64,000 nucleotides of DNA from Symbiodinium natans (GCA_905221605.1 CAJNDS010002178.1:372693-436692); one strand, 5' to 3'; positions 47,519-57,951 are shown, numbered from the stretch's first letter. Notes: generated by a model not told the origin, from the sequence alone. Numbers and translations are program-made.

Positions 47519-48134
47519 GTTTGGGGGGGGGGGGGGGGGGGGGGGGGGGTTAGGGTTTGGGGTTTAGGGTTTGGGGTTTAGGGTTTTGGGCTTGGGGATT
47601 ATGGGGTTTAGGGTTTAGGGTTTCGGGTTTAAGGTTTAGGGTTAGAGTTTAGGGTTTAGGGTTTGGGGTTTAGGGTTTGGGGTTTAGGGTTTGGGGTTCA
47701 GGGTTTGGGGTTTGGGGTTTAGGGGTTAAGGGGTTAAGGGGTTTAGGGTTTCGGGTTTAGGCGTGGGTTAGGGGTTTAGGGTTTAGGGGTGAGGTTAAGG
47801 GGTTTAGGGGTTCGGATTTTCGGTCTAGGGGTTAGGGTTTGGGGTTAGGGGCTTAGGGTGTAGGGTTTGGCGTCTGGGGTTTAGGGGTTTAGGGCTTCAG
47901 GGCTTTAGGCTTAGCTGCGTTTGCTGGTTTCGGTTTATAGGGCACAGGGAGTAGGGTCCAGGAGCCCTGCCCCCTAGACTAGCAAGGTTTTTGTGTTTAG
48001 GGTTTAGCGTTTCGGGTTTAGGGTTTAGGGTTGAGGGTGGGTTTAGGGTTAGGGTTTCGGGTTTAGGGCTGAGGGTTTAGGCTTTAGGGTTTAGGGTTGA
48101 GGGCACAGATTTCAGGCTTTTTTGGCGGTAGCAG

Positions 48135-48181
48135 CCGGCAGCGCTTGGAGGGAGTTGTTGGAGCCGGACCTGTACTTTTAG
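48135..48181 (+). CDS. Candidate terminal exon (GSAWRELLEPDLYF)
   Basis: The acceptor is GGCGGTAGCAG; the frame is open to TAG. Confidence 0.5.
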
Positions 48182-48734
48182 GGGTATAGGGCCTCAAAAA
48201 CCTAGATCCTACACTTTGCCCTAAACCCTAGCAACTCCAAACCCTAAAATAACCCTGAGCGTGAAAGAGCCACCCTAAACGCCCCAAAGCCCTAGCAACC
48301 CTAAAGCCTAAACAGGGAAAACACCTAAACCCTAAACCCTAAAGCCGAAACAGGGAAAACACCTAAACCCTAAACCCTAAACCCTAAACTCTTTTACCTA
48401 AACCCTGAACCCTAAACCCTAAGCCCCATACCCCAAACCCTAAACCCTAAAACCCTAAACCCTAAACCCTAAACCCTAAACCCTAAGCCCTAAGCCCTAA
48501 ACCCTAAACCCTATAACGTAGACAGTTTAAAGGTGCTTGGCCAGCCTGGGCCCGGGGCTGATTGGAGGCGGAGCTCCCCTCTGCGCTTGCTTGGGGTTTG
48601 GTTGGTTAAGGGTCTTGTGGCTTTACAGGATGATTTAGGGTTTAGGGTTTAGGGTTTGGGGTTTGGGGCTTGGGGCTTGGGGTTTAGGGTTTAGGGTTTA
48701 GGGTTAGGGTTTCGGGTTTAGTAGGGTTTAGGGG

Positions 48735-48845
48735 CTTACAACCTCCAGAAAGTTGGAACATGGTTGAAGGATAATAAGAGCTGGGGTTCCCTTGTACCTG
48801 TTGGTTGGGTATAGGGATACGGATGTTCCAACTTTTGGAGCTTAC
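48735..48845. mobile_element. MITE family D
   Basis: It starts CTTACAACCTCCAGAAAGTT then GGAACATGG and ends GGATGTTCCAACTTTTGGAG then CTTA. The ends are near-inverse over about 25 bases. Confidence 0.7.
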
Positions 48846-49049
48846 CGCATGGGGCTTAGGGTTAAGGGTTTTAGGGGCTTAGCCTTAGGGCTTTAGGGCT
48901 TAGGGGTGGGGGGGGGGGGGGTGGGGGCGGGGGTTGGATTTATGGTTTTTTAGGGGCTTGAAGGTGGCGGCTTAAACCACGTCACAGGGGCTTGAAGCGG
49001 CCTTGCCCTCAGGCCCGAAGCCCGAAACCCTAGACCCGAAAGCCCCAAC

Positions 49050-49220
49050 CCTAAAGCCTAAAGCCTAAAGCCTAAAGCCTAAAGCCTAAAGCCTAAAGCC
49101 TAAAGCCTAAAGCCTAAAGCCTAAAGCCTAAAGCCTGAAGCCTAAACCCTAAAGCCTAAGGCCTAAAGCCTAAAGCCTAAAGCCTAAAACCTAAAGCCTA
49201 AAGCCTAAAGCCTAAACCCT
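49050..49220 (-). repeat. CCTAAAG variant array
   Basis: About 20 CCTAAAG units, a homogenised variant. Confidence 0.9.
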
Positions 49221-49272
49221 AAACCCTCAACCCTAAACCCTTAAGACCCTGCATCGAAAAGGCCTGCGCCAG

Positions 49273-49313
49273 GGGTCGAGCTGACGCTCGAGGAGTTCGT
49301 GGGGAGCTTCTAA
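49273..49313 (+). CDS. Candidate terminal exon VELTLEEFVGSF
   Basis: The acceptor is GGCCTGCGCCAG; the frame is open to TAA. Confidence 0.5.
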
Positions 49314-49824
49314 AGAACAGTAGGGCTGTAGGATTTTGGGATTTTGGGTTTAGGGTTTAGGGCGGTTTGTTGAAAGAACAGTAGGGTTTAAGGTTTTCGG
49401 GGGTTTAGGGTTTTGGGGCATGGGGGGGTTAGGGTTCAGGGGTTTTAAGGGTTTTAGGACTTAGGGTTTTGCGGGTTTGGGGGGTTTGGGGGGTTTAGCG
49501 TTTAGGGGTTTTAGGGGTTTAGGGGCTTTAGGGTTAGGGCTTTGGGGTTTAGGGTTTAAGGTTTTAGGGTGTAGGGGTTTAGGGCTTTTGGGGTTTTCGG
49601 GTTTTGGGTTTTGGGGTTTTCGGGGTTTCAGGTTTTCGGGTTTTAAGGTGTTAGTGTTTTGGGGAGGCACGGCGGCATCAAACAAAGGAATCCTGGGAAG
49701 GAGTTTAGATGACCAGGGCAACCCTGAATGAGGGGGCAGGTCGTTGGGGTGGGTAGTAATTGTTTCCAAGCTTTGGTTTAGGGCTCAAGCTCTTACGCAG
49801 TTTTTGTTTTTAGGTACTTTGTCC

Positions 49825-49928
49825 CTCTATACTACCCCCAGGTAAGTTGCCCCCGAGGTTCCCCCCTTAATTAGCCTTAAATAGGCTTTGCCTTAATATG
49901 GGGGGAACCTAGGGGGGGTAGTATAGAG
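49825..49928. mobile_element. MITE family E, complete copy
   Basis: It starts CTCTATACTACCCCC and ends GGGGGTAGTATAGAG, an exact inverse. The inner parts CGAGGTTCCCCCC / GGGGGGAACCTAG also pair. It is 104 bp. Confidence 0.8.
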
Positions 49929-50053
49929 CGGGGTACTAGGGGAACCCATGAAGCTTTTTCTTTGTGGATCAAGGTCTTAGGAGAATCTAGGCTCTTACGT
50001 AGGTTGTGTCGATGGCCTATCAAGTAATGTGCCGCGGTTGCTTCCTGCAACAG

Positions 50054-50092
50054 GATGCTCTAAAACTCGGGGAGGATTCGGAAAAAACCCTG
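50054..50092 (+). CDS. Exon DALKLGEDSEKTL
   Basis: The acceptor is GGTTGCTTCCTGCAACAG and the donor CTG|GTAGGG. Confidence 0.65.
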
Positions 50093-50245
50093 GTAGGGTT
50101 TAGGGTTTGGGTTTCGGGTTTCGGGTTTAGGGTTTAGGGTTTAGGGGTGTAGGGGTTTAGGGGTTTAGGGGTTTTAGGGGTTTTAGGGGTTTAGGGTTGA
50201 GGGTTTAGGGTGTCCGGTTTAGGGTTTAGGGTTTACGCCAAACAG

Positions 50246-50352
50246 TGACTGTGGCGTGGCGCTGCGCGACGTAGTGCCGACAGGGGGCTCTGAGCTGAAA
50301 TTAGCAGCCACAGCGTTGATGCTTCGTACAGAGCAGCACTCTTTCCTGTACA
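50246..50352 (+). CDS. Exon CGVALRDVVPTGGSELKLAA
   Basis: The acceptor is TACGCCAAACAG and the donor TACA|GTATAGGG. The frame continues TALMLRTEQHSFLY. Coding-like; unassigned. Confidence 0.62.
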
Positions 50353-50824
50353 GTATAGGGTTTACGGTTTAGGGTTTAGGGCTTAGAGTTTAGGGTTTAG
50401 GGTTTAGAATCCGATGCTCATCCCGAAAGACGCTCTGAAGCCATACCCTTAGCCCTAGAGGCCTTCCCCGCTGCACAAACAAAGCGCCCAAAACAGCCTA
50501 ACCCAACACAGCAAACCCTAAACCCTAGACTTTACTCTAAATGAAACTCCTTCAAAAAACTCAGCAGGCCTAAATTCCCAAAGCCAAAAGAACTAAACCC
50601 TAAGCCCTGAAACCCTAAACCCTCCTAAAATACCCCTATCCTAAGCCCCAAACCTTAGCCCAAAACCCTTAAAGAAAGGGATTGCAGAACCCTAACACTA
50701 TCCCCAAAACCCTAAACCCTAAACCCCAAAAAACCTATACCCTAAGCCCTAAGCCCTAACCCCTAAACCCTTAACCCTCAACCCTCAAGCCTAAACCCCT
50801 AGACCCTAAACCCTAAACCCGAAG

Positions 50825-50918
50825 CCCTAAACCCTAAACCCTAAACCCTAAACCCTAAACCCTAAACCCTAAACCCTAAACCCTAAACCCTAAACCCTAA
50901 ACCCTAAACCCTAAACCC
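50825..50918 (-). repeat. CCCTAAA array
   Basis: Thirteen units, followed by a GC-rich block (50919-50999) open on both strands but lacking a convincing acceptor. Confidence 0.9.
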
Positions 50919-52179
50919 CCCGATGACGTCGCCTTCGCCCGGCCGATCCGGGAGCTCCTCGATCCGGGGCTCTGGCAGCGAGGGCAAGGCGGCCCAGGGT
51001 AGGGTTTAGGGCTAGGGTTTAGGGTTTAGGGTTTAGGGTTTAGGGTTTAGGGTTTAGGGTTTAGGGTCTAGGGTTTAGGGTTTAGGGTTTAGGGTTTAGG
51101 GCTTAGGGTTTAGGGTTTAGGGTTTAGGGTTTCGGGTTTCGGGTTTCGGGTTTAGGGTTTAGGGTTTAGGGTTAGGGCTAGCGTTCAGGGTTTAGGGTTT
51201 AGGGTTTAGGGCTAGGGGTAAGGGTTCAGGGCTTATAGCTTAGGGTTTAGGGTTTGGGGTTTAGGGTTTAGGGCTGGGGTTTGGGGTTCAAGGTTTAGGG
51301 TTTTGGGTTTGGGCTTGAGGGTTTAGGGTTTAGGGCCAGAGTTACGGGCTTACAGTGCTTCAGGGTTTAGATTCGGTTTAGGGTTTGAAGGGTTTGGGTT
51401 TTGAAGGGCTTTAGGCTTGGTAGGGTTTAGTGTTGGGGTTTGGGTGTAGGCTTTAGGGTGTAGGGTTTAGGACCTAGTCTTTTTCGAGGGTTTTAGGGTT
51501 TAGGTTTTTTTTCTTAAGGCTTTAGGGCTAAGTTTTTCTTGGGGCTTTTAGTGCTTCGTTTCTCTTTCAGGGCTGGCAGGGTTTTGGGGGGTTTTTGGGG
51601 GTTTTGGGGGTTTGGGGGTTTTCTGTCTTTCTTTGCTCGTTTTTGTCAAGGGAGTCAAACTTGGACCCCTAAGCACGTACCCCGAAGAGGCACGCACTAA
51701 ATATACCCCCAATGTGGCCTTTATATTCCCTTAGAGGATCTTTCAAAACAGGTCGCCAAACCCCAGGGTGCAACCTCCATGATCTCGTGTGGGTTTCGGC
51801 TTCATGCGTTTCGGCACAGGATTTCACAGCATTAGGCTTGTAGGTGTTTCAACGCTTTCAGTCGACCTAAACCCCAAATCCCCAAACCCCAACGCTAAAC
51901 AACAAACCCCAAACACCCTAAACCCTTAACCCCATTAACCAAACCATCCAAACCCCAAGCCCTAAACCTGAACCCCTAAACCCGAACCCCCCAACAAAAA
52001 TTGGCGTTCAGGGTTGAGGCGTCAAGGGCTTAAGAGCTTCGGCCCGGGGGGAGGGCTGAGGAGTTTAGGTTTATAGGGTTTGAGGGATTAGGGGTTTAGG
52101 GGACTTAGGGGTTTCTGGGCTTGGGCATAGTCATGTGGGCTTCAGGCGTGTAGGTGCAGGCTTTAGCTGTTTTTGCGTT

Positions 52180-52222
52180 ATATATATATATATATGCATA
52201 TATGCATATATATATATATAAT
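52180..52222. repeat. TA-rich microsatellite
   Basis: (TA)n with GCATATGCATA interruptions, a local palindrome. Confidence 0.85.
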
Positions 52223-52261
52223 ATTTTTAAACAGTTTTTTGGGCCGGGGGGGGGCGGGTAG

Positions 52262-52313
52262 CTTCACCCGGACCAACGTACGGAGGAACTGGTGGAGAGA
52301 TGGCACATCTAGG
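52262..52313 (+). CDS. Exon FTRTNVRRNWWRDGTSR
   Basis: The acceptor is GGGCGGGTAG (purine-rich, weak) and the donor AGG|GTATGG. Confidence 0.5.
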
Positions 52314-52666
52314 GTATGGGGCTCAGTTTTTAGGGTTCAGGGTCTCAGAGTTTAGGGTTTAGGATTTAAAGTTTCGGCTTTAGGGCTTGAGGCAGAACTT
52401 CTGTAAACCCCCCTAAACATGTAGGCTAACCCTAAACCCTAAACCCTAAACCCTAACCCCCAAACTGAACCGAAAAGCAGCCCTAAACCCGAAACTCCAA
52501 GCAAAAAAACCAAAGCCCGAAACTTGAAGCCCTAAAGCCCTCAGCCCTAAACCTGAATGAAACCCTAAGCCCTGAACCCTAAAGCCGTAAGCTCTAAACC
52601 CTAATTCCTGCAAACCCTAAACCCTGCACTTGAAGCCCTAACCCAAAACCCTAAACCCTAAACCCT

Positions 52667-52671
52667 AAACC

Positions 52672-52738
<67 letters not shown>

Positions 52739-52741
52739 ACC
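52667..52741 (-). repeat. CCCTCAA variant array
   Basis: Ten CCCTCAA units, then CCCGAAA units to 52790. Similar CCCTCAA blocks lie at 46130-46180 and 63005-63075. Confidence 0.9.
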
Positions 52742-52798
52742 CTAAACCCTAAACCCTAAACCCGAAACCCGAAACCCGAAACCCTAAACCCGAACAAG

Positions 52799-52877
52799 AG
52801 TGGATTCTCTGGAGGGGCCGTTTGGACGCATCGCCAAGACGCCGCCTGCCCGGCAAAGGAAGATGCAGCTAAACGGG
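52799..52877 (+). CDS. Exon VDSLEGPFGRIAKTPPARQR
   Basis: The acceptor is AACCCGAACAAG and the donor GGG|GTTTAGGG. A second frame is also open (SGFSGGAVWTHRQDA). Confidence 0.55.
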
Positions 52878-53274
52878 GTTTAGGGTTTAGGGTTTAGGGT
52901 TTAGGGTTTAGGGTTTAGGGTTTAGGGTTTAGGGTTTAGGGTCCGGTAGTGGAGCGCAACCTTCTTTGTCCATGCCCACTTGACATTTGGGTTTAGGGCT
53001 GAGGGGGATTGAGTATGCGGGGAAAAAGGGAGCGGGGGGTGGCGAAGCTCGACTCCTGAAAGTCTCGGAAGGTCTGAACACTTTATCACCTGAAGAAGCA
53101 AAGCCGCAACAACCAGCAACACCCCCAAATCACCAGCCCCAGTAAAAGAGCCACCAAGTAAACCTCAAACCCTAAACTCCCGAAATCTTAAACACCCTAA
53201 TTAAACCCTAACCTGCCTAAACCCTGACTCCATGTAAACCCAAAACTCCCTTAACCCTAAACCCTACACCCTAG

Positions 53275-53385
53275 AACCTAAACCCTAAACCCTAAACCCT
53301 AAACCCTAAACCCTAAACCCTAAACCCTAAACCCTAAACCCTAAACCCTAAACCCTAAACCCTAAACCCTAAACCCTAAACCCGA
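53275..53385 (-). repeat. CCCTAAA array
   Basis: Fifteen units ahead of the 53417 piece. Confidence 0.9.
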
Positions 53386-53416
53386 AACCCGAAACCCTAA
53401 ACCCGAAACAGAGAGC

Positions 53417-53489
53417 ATGGAGGCTTTACTGAAAAATCAGACTGCAAGGGTTTGTGGGTCACTGGCGAACAATGAGCCTGGCGAGGAGG
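53417..53489 (+). CDS. Short coding piece MEALLKNQTARVCGSLANNE
   Basis: ATG-initiated and open to a GC donor GAGG|GCTAAG (in-frame TAA two bases later). It may be a first exon or a tiny ORF. EPSASKE at 53515 follows acceptor CTCAACACACAG. Confidence 0.4.
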
Positions 53490-53514
53490 GCTAAGCCGCT
53501 GCCTCAACACACAG

Positions 53515-53537
53515 GAACCGTCAGCGTCGAAAGAAGG
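53515..53537 (+). CDS. Micro-exon EPSASKE
   Basis: The acceptor is GCCTCAACACACAG and the donor AAGAAGG|GTTTAGGG. Confidence 0.4.
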
Positions 53538-53799
53538 GTTTAGGGTTTAAGGTTTAGGGTTTAGGGTTCAGGGTTTAGGGTTTAGGGTTTAGAGCTTAGG
53601 GTTTAGGGTTTAGGGTCTAGAGGGTCACTGTTCTAGAGGGGGTTTCAGGCTTAGAAAAAAGCCCACCCGCCCAAAGAATCCCATAACATTAAGAACATAA
53701 AGGTTCTCATCCTACCCCAGAGAGTTTTACCTACCAACTCCTAAACCATGAGGCCCCAAACCCTGAAGCCCTGAACCCTGAAGCCCTAAACCCTGAGGC

Positions 53800-54140
53800 C
53801 GAAAAGTCACCAACACTGGTCCAGATTGACCGAAAAGTCACCAACACTGGTACAGATTGACCGAAAAGTCACCAACACTAGTCCAGATTGACCGAAAAGT
53901 CACCAACACTGGTCCAGATTGACCGAAAACTCACCAACACTGGTCCAGATTGACCGAAAAGTCACCAACACTGGTCCAGATTGACCGAAAACTCACCAAC
54001 ACTGGACCAACACTGGTCCAGATTGACCGAAAAGTCACGAACATTGGGGTCAAATTGACCGAAAACTCACCAACACTGGTCCAGATTGACCGAAAAGTCA
54101 CGAACGACGGGGGGCAGATGGACCGAAAAGTCACGAAGGT
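53800..54140. repeat. 31-bp minisatellite
   Basis: About ten copies of a 31-bp unit beginning ACCGAAAAGTCACCAACACT and containing GGTCCAGATTG. The last copies diverge. There are no spacers, so it is not CRISPR. The open frames on both strands are repeat translations. Confidence 0.9.
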
Positions 54141-54192
54141 TTAAATCTATATATGATAGAGAGGGTTTAGGCCTTAGGGAACCTAATCCCTG

Positions 54193-54285
54193 ATGAAACC
54201 AAGGAAGACCTGCGTGTGCTCAGCCTCATCCCATCTGAGCCGTGAGCGCCAGCGTCTGCTGAAGCTGGAGCAGAGGTGCCTCCTG
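54193..54285 (+). CDS. Candidate exon ending in SRERQRLLKLEQRCLL
   Basis: The frame is open from ATG 54193 to CTG|GTTTAG, giving a charged helix. A second frame (NLIPDETKEDLRVLSLIPSE to TGA at 54241) is equally coding-like. Confidence 0.4.
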
Positions 54286-54961
54286 GTTTAGCCGTGGATT
54301 TCAGAATGGGGAAACCCTGAGCCGTAAACCGGTTTGGGGTTTAGGGTTTGGGGTTTGGGGTTTAGGGTTAAGGGTTTAGGGTTAAACCGTAAACCCCAAA
54401 CCACCCTGACAGCGGGGAATCGGGTGTAGGCTGTGTTGGGAGGATGTATTTGGGGTGGATTAGGATTTTGGGCTCACGTGCAGGATTGGTTTTTATAATG
54501 TAAAGTTTATGAAGGTTTTGGGCTTAGGGTTTGGGTCTTCGGGTTCAGGGTTTAGGGCTTAGCCTTTAGAGTTTCGGGCCTTGTTGCACAACCTTCGGGC
54601 TCAGGTGTGGGTCGCGGCCAGGTCTTTTTGTAGGGATCGCTTCCCGTTTAAACCCCGGTAAGCGTGTACCCTTTCATACCACATACCTAGGCCACTGGGC
54701 GAGAACTCGTAGCCTTCTCTTTGGGGCTTGGGGTTTGGGGGTTGATTGGCCTTAAACCCTAAACCCTAAATCCTAAGCCCTGGACCCTAAACCCTATAGG
54801 GGCTTAGCGAGACAGATCTTGGGTTGCCTAAATGCTTGTAGGGATCGTCCGCATAACCTGTAGGGTTTAGGGTTTAGGGTTTAGGGTTTAGGGTTTAGGG
54901 TTTAGGGTTTAGGGTTTAGGGTTTAGTGTCCAGGGCAAAACCCTCAAGCCCCCACCAGCAG

Positions 54962-55036
54962 GTGCATCCAGCGGAGCCTGCGCGTCGCCGACCGCGAGGA
55001 CGTGGCTGCTTGGCGGCGCCTTATGTCGGATTTTGG
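54962..55036 (+). CDS. Exon CIQRSLRVADREDVAAWRRL
   Basis: The acceptor is CCCCCACCAGCAG and the donor TTTTG|GGTTTAGG. A strongly coding-like helix ending MSDF. Confidence 0.62.
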
Positions 55037-55214
55037 GTTTAGGGTTTAGGGTTTAGGGCCTAGGATTTAGGTTTTAGGGTGTAGGGTTTAAACTCGTGGG
55101 TTCTGGGTGTAGCTTGGAGGAGGAGTGGTGTTTCACTCTCCATGTAGCACCCTAAGCCCTGAACCCTAACCCCCTAAACTCCAAAACCCTAAACCCTCAA
55201 CCCTGAACCCTGAA

Positions 55215-55325
55215 CCCTAAACCCTAAACCCTAAACCCTAAACCCTAAACCCTAAACCCTAAACCCTAAACCCTAAACCCTAAACCCTAAACCCTAAACC
55301 CTAAACCCTAAACCCTAAACCCTCA
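55215..55325 (-). repeat. CCCTAAA array
   Basis: Sixteen units, ending in CCCTAAACCCTCACCG duplicates. Confidence 0.9.
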
Positions 55326-55809
55326 CCGCCCTAAACCCTCACCGCCCTAAACCCCTAAGCTCCAAAGCCGCTCAAGTTGCAGCCTCTTCGAACAAGCAGC
55401 CACGCAGCCTCGGGCCATAATCTTTTAGGGTTTAGGGTTTAGGGTTTAGGGTTTAGGGTTTAGGGCGGGGGGTTCAAGGGGTTCTGTAACCCAAGGTTCC
55501 CGAATGCTCCCAACTACACCCTAAGAATCCCTAAAGCTTCCCTCAGGTTCCTTAGGTACCTACCCTAAACCCAAAGGTTCCCTAGGTACCCCTATAACCC
55601 TAACCCCTAACCCCTAACCCCTAACCCCTAACCCCTAACCCCTAACCCCTAACCCCTAAACCCTAAGCCCTAAACCCTAAACCCTAAACCCTAAACCCTC
55701 TACCCTAAACCCTTAACCCTAAACCCTAAACCCTCAACCCCCCCATGAACCCCCCATGAACCCCCCTCCCTTAAGTTAAGAACCCTATAAGAATCCTCGT
55801 GCCTGTAAG

Positions 55810-55852
55810 GTCAACGACCTCGAAGGTCAGGTGTGGCAGCAAGAGGACGGAA
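55810..55852 (+). CDS. Exon VNDLEGQVWQQEDGK
   Basis: The acceptor is TCGTGCCTGTAAG. The end is at a possible GA donor (AA|GATTTACC) or at CAG|GTGTGG. CCCTAAA arrays lie on both sides. Confidence 0.5.
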
Positions 55853-55862
55853 AGATTTACCT

Positions 55863-55955
55863 TAAACCCTAAACCCTAAACCCTAAACCCTAAACCCTAA
55901 ACCCTAAACCCTAAACCCTAAACCCTAAACCCTAAACCCTAAACCCTAAACCCTA
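55863..55955 (-). repeat. CCCTAAA array
   Basis: Thirteen units immediately after the 55810 exon. Confidence 0.9.
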
Positions 55956-56515
55956 AACCCCAAGCCCCAAGCCCTAAACCCCAAACCCTAAACTATCTAG
56001 GGGTAATCGCTTCGAGCTTCGGTTTCAGGGTTTCGAGTGTACGCTTTGGGCTCTAGGCGTTTGGGGACTCAGAAACCTTCAACCCTAATCCCTAAACCCT
56101 GAACCCTAAACCCTAAACCCCAAACCCTAAACCCTGAACCCCAAACCCTGAACCCTAAACCCTAAACCCTAAACCCTAAACCCTAAACCCTAAACCCCAA
56201 ACCCCAAACCCCAAACCCTAAACCGCAGCTCATAGTTCTCCTATCCCTAGACCCCTGAGCTCGCCCGTATTTTCCCCTAACAAGTGTTTCGGGTGCCCCA
56301 ACATCTCAAATTCCCAGACCGTCTTTCTGCGAGCCCTGAGTGCCAACCGGAGCTCTATGTAAACCCTTAATCCTAAACACTAGACCCTAAACCCTAAACC
56401 CTAAACCCTAAACCCTAAACCCTAAACCCTAAACCCTAAACCCTAAACCCTAAACCCTAAACCCTAAACCCCAAACCCCAAACCCCAAACTCGAAAGCAA
56501 GCCAGGGTCTAAGCT

Positions 56516-56588
56516 CTAGGCTCTAGGCTCTAGGCTCTGCGCTTTAAGCTCTAAGCTCTAAGCTCTAAGCTCAAAGCTCCAAGCTGTC
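56516..56588. repeat. AAGCTCT/AGGCTCT 7-mer array
   Basis: About nine units of a heptamer unrelated in sequence to the telomere repeat but with the same period, directly upstream of an exon. Confidence 0.75.
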
Positions 56589-56614
56589 GAAATCTAACTC
56601 TCCCCTGCGCGCAG

Positions 56615-56664
56615 GAGGAGCTCGCAGAGAAGAGAGAAGGCTTCCTCCAAGAGGCCCGTCGGGG
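56615..56664 (+). CDS. Exon EELAEKREGFLQEARR
   Basis: The acceptor is AACTCTCCCCTGCGCGCAG. A GT donor at CGGG|GTCTTG, or TGA four bases later. A coiled-coil-like peptide. Confidence 0.58.
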
Positions 56665-56769
56665 GTCTTGATAGGGTTTCGGGTTTGGGGTTCAGGGTTC
56701 AGGGTTCTGGTTCAGGGTTAAGGGTCGGGTCTTTAGGGTGTAAGGGGTTTGTTAGTCTGAGGGTAGTTG

Positions 56770-56890
56770 CAGGGCCCTTAATATGGTTCCTTACCCTTTT
56801 TACAGGGTTTTGAAGTATGGGCTCTTCAGTTGTATGGGGTATAAACGGGGCATATAAGGGGTCCCCGTTTAAGGGCCCATACTAAGGGAT
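56770..56890. mobile_element. Possible MITE with GGGCCCTTA ends
   Basis: CAGGGCCCTTAATATGGTTCC on the left and TTTAAGGGCCCATACTAAGG on the right are near-inverse. Similar ends occur at 954-1015 and partly at 45955-46060. Confidence 0.45.
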
Positions 56891-57031
56891 CATGTAACTA
56901 ACCTTAGAAATGAACCCCAAACCCTAAACCCCAAACCCCAAACCCCAAACCCTAAACCCTAAACCCTAAACCCTAAACCCTAAACCCTAGTGGACCACAC
57001 CTTAAACCGCCTTAGAGGGCCTTTGCTACAG

Positions 57032-57096
57032 AACCTCTCGCAATTTGCGAAGCTAGCTGTCAAAACTTGTCCCTACTTCTTCCGTCAAAGCCCTGG
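57032..57096 (+). CDS. Exon NLSQFAKLAVKTCPYFFRQS
   Basis: The acceptor is GGCCTTTGCTACAG and the donor CCTGG|GTTTGCGG. Confidence 0.6.
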
Positions 57097-57269
57097 GTTT
57101 GCGGTTTAGGGTTTGGGGTTTAGGGTTGGGGTTTGGAGTTTGGGGTTTAGGGTTTGGGGTTTAGGGTTTGGGGTTTCGGGTTTAGGGTTTAGGGTTTAGG
57201 GTTCAGGGTTTAGGGTTTAGGGTTTGGGGCTTAGGGTTTAGGGTTTGGCTTTGGGGTTCAGTTAGTCAG

Positions 57270-57342
57270 CTGGCCACTCGAATGAAGTTGCAAAGGTTGG
57301 AGCCGGCGCGGTTGCCGCTCTGATAGGCGTGCAAGCAGCGCG
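57270..57342 (+). CDS. Exon GHSNEVAKVGAGAVAALIGV
   Basis: The acceptor is CAGTTAGTCAG and the donor GCGCG|GTTAGGG. The hydrophobic end could be a membrane helix. Confidence 0.6.
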
Positions 57343-57439
57343 GTTAGGGTTTAGGGCTTAGGGTTGTTTCTGGGGCGGCTAGACCCTAAACCCTAGAACC
57401 CTCTCCCAAAACCCTAAACCCTAAACCCTAAACCCTAGA

Positions 57440-57573
57440 TCCTAAACCCTAAACCCTAAACCCTAAACCCTAAACCCTAAACCCTAAACCCTAAACCCTA
57501 AACCCTAAACCCTAAACCCTAAACCCTAAACCCTAAACCCTAAACCCTAAACCCTAAACCCTAAACCCTAAAC
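57440..57573 (-). repeat. CCCTAAA array
   Basis: Nineteen units ahead of the final exon of this stretch. Confidence 0.95.
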
Positions 57574-57601
57574 CCAACACCCCAAAACTTAAAGCGCCCA
57601 G

Positions 57602-57661
57602 GAGTTGTCTGTGGCGTCGGCGCTTCAGGCCTCTCTTCCTTGGGGCGCACCAAGTAGCTGA
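57602..57661 (+). CDS. Terminal exon ELSVASALQASLPWGAPSS
   Basis: The acceptor is TTAAAGCGCCCAG; the frame is open to TGA at 57659. It is followed by non-coding sequence up to the NYN gene. Confidence 0.58.
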   Translation, partial: ELSVASALQASLPWGAPSS

Positions 57662-57853
57662 GGGGGGTGAAGGATTGGGGGGTTGGATCTTTAGGGCTTA
57701 TGTAGGGCCAATTTGGGTTTAGATAGGGTTTAGTGTAGGGTTAGGGCTTAGGGTCAAGGGCTTGGTTTTGTTAGGATGAATGAAGGGCTACTTATAACTA
57801 GCCGTGAACCGTCGAGGAGGGTTTAGGACGTGGAAAATTATTGGCAGGCAGCC

Positions 57854-57871
57854 TCGTCTCAGTTTTGGCTT
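57854..57871 (+). promoter_or_regulatory. Possible degenerate spliced-leader relic
   Basis: CGTCTCAGTTTTGGCTT matches the 3' part of the dinoflagellate spliced leader (CGTAGCCATTTTGGCT) at about 12 of 16 positions. It lies about 80 bases before the first ATG of an intron-poor gene. The match is short and could be chance. Confidence 0.25.
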
Positions 57872-57951
57872 CTCAGCGCAGCAGCACGAGTTCCAGTGCC
57901 CGGATGACGGCCTCTGCGTGACGGAGTCTTCGCGCCAGACCTTTCATCCGG

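Noticed and set aside
50919-50999. GC-rich exon candidate (PDDVAFARPIRELLDPG)
   Set aside because: Open on both strands but no AG precedes it on + and the minus acceptor is weak; left unannotated as an exon.
53800-54140. CRISPR array
   Set aside because: Units are contiguous without unique spacers, and the context is eukaryotic.
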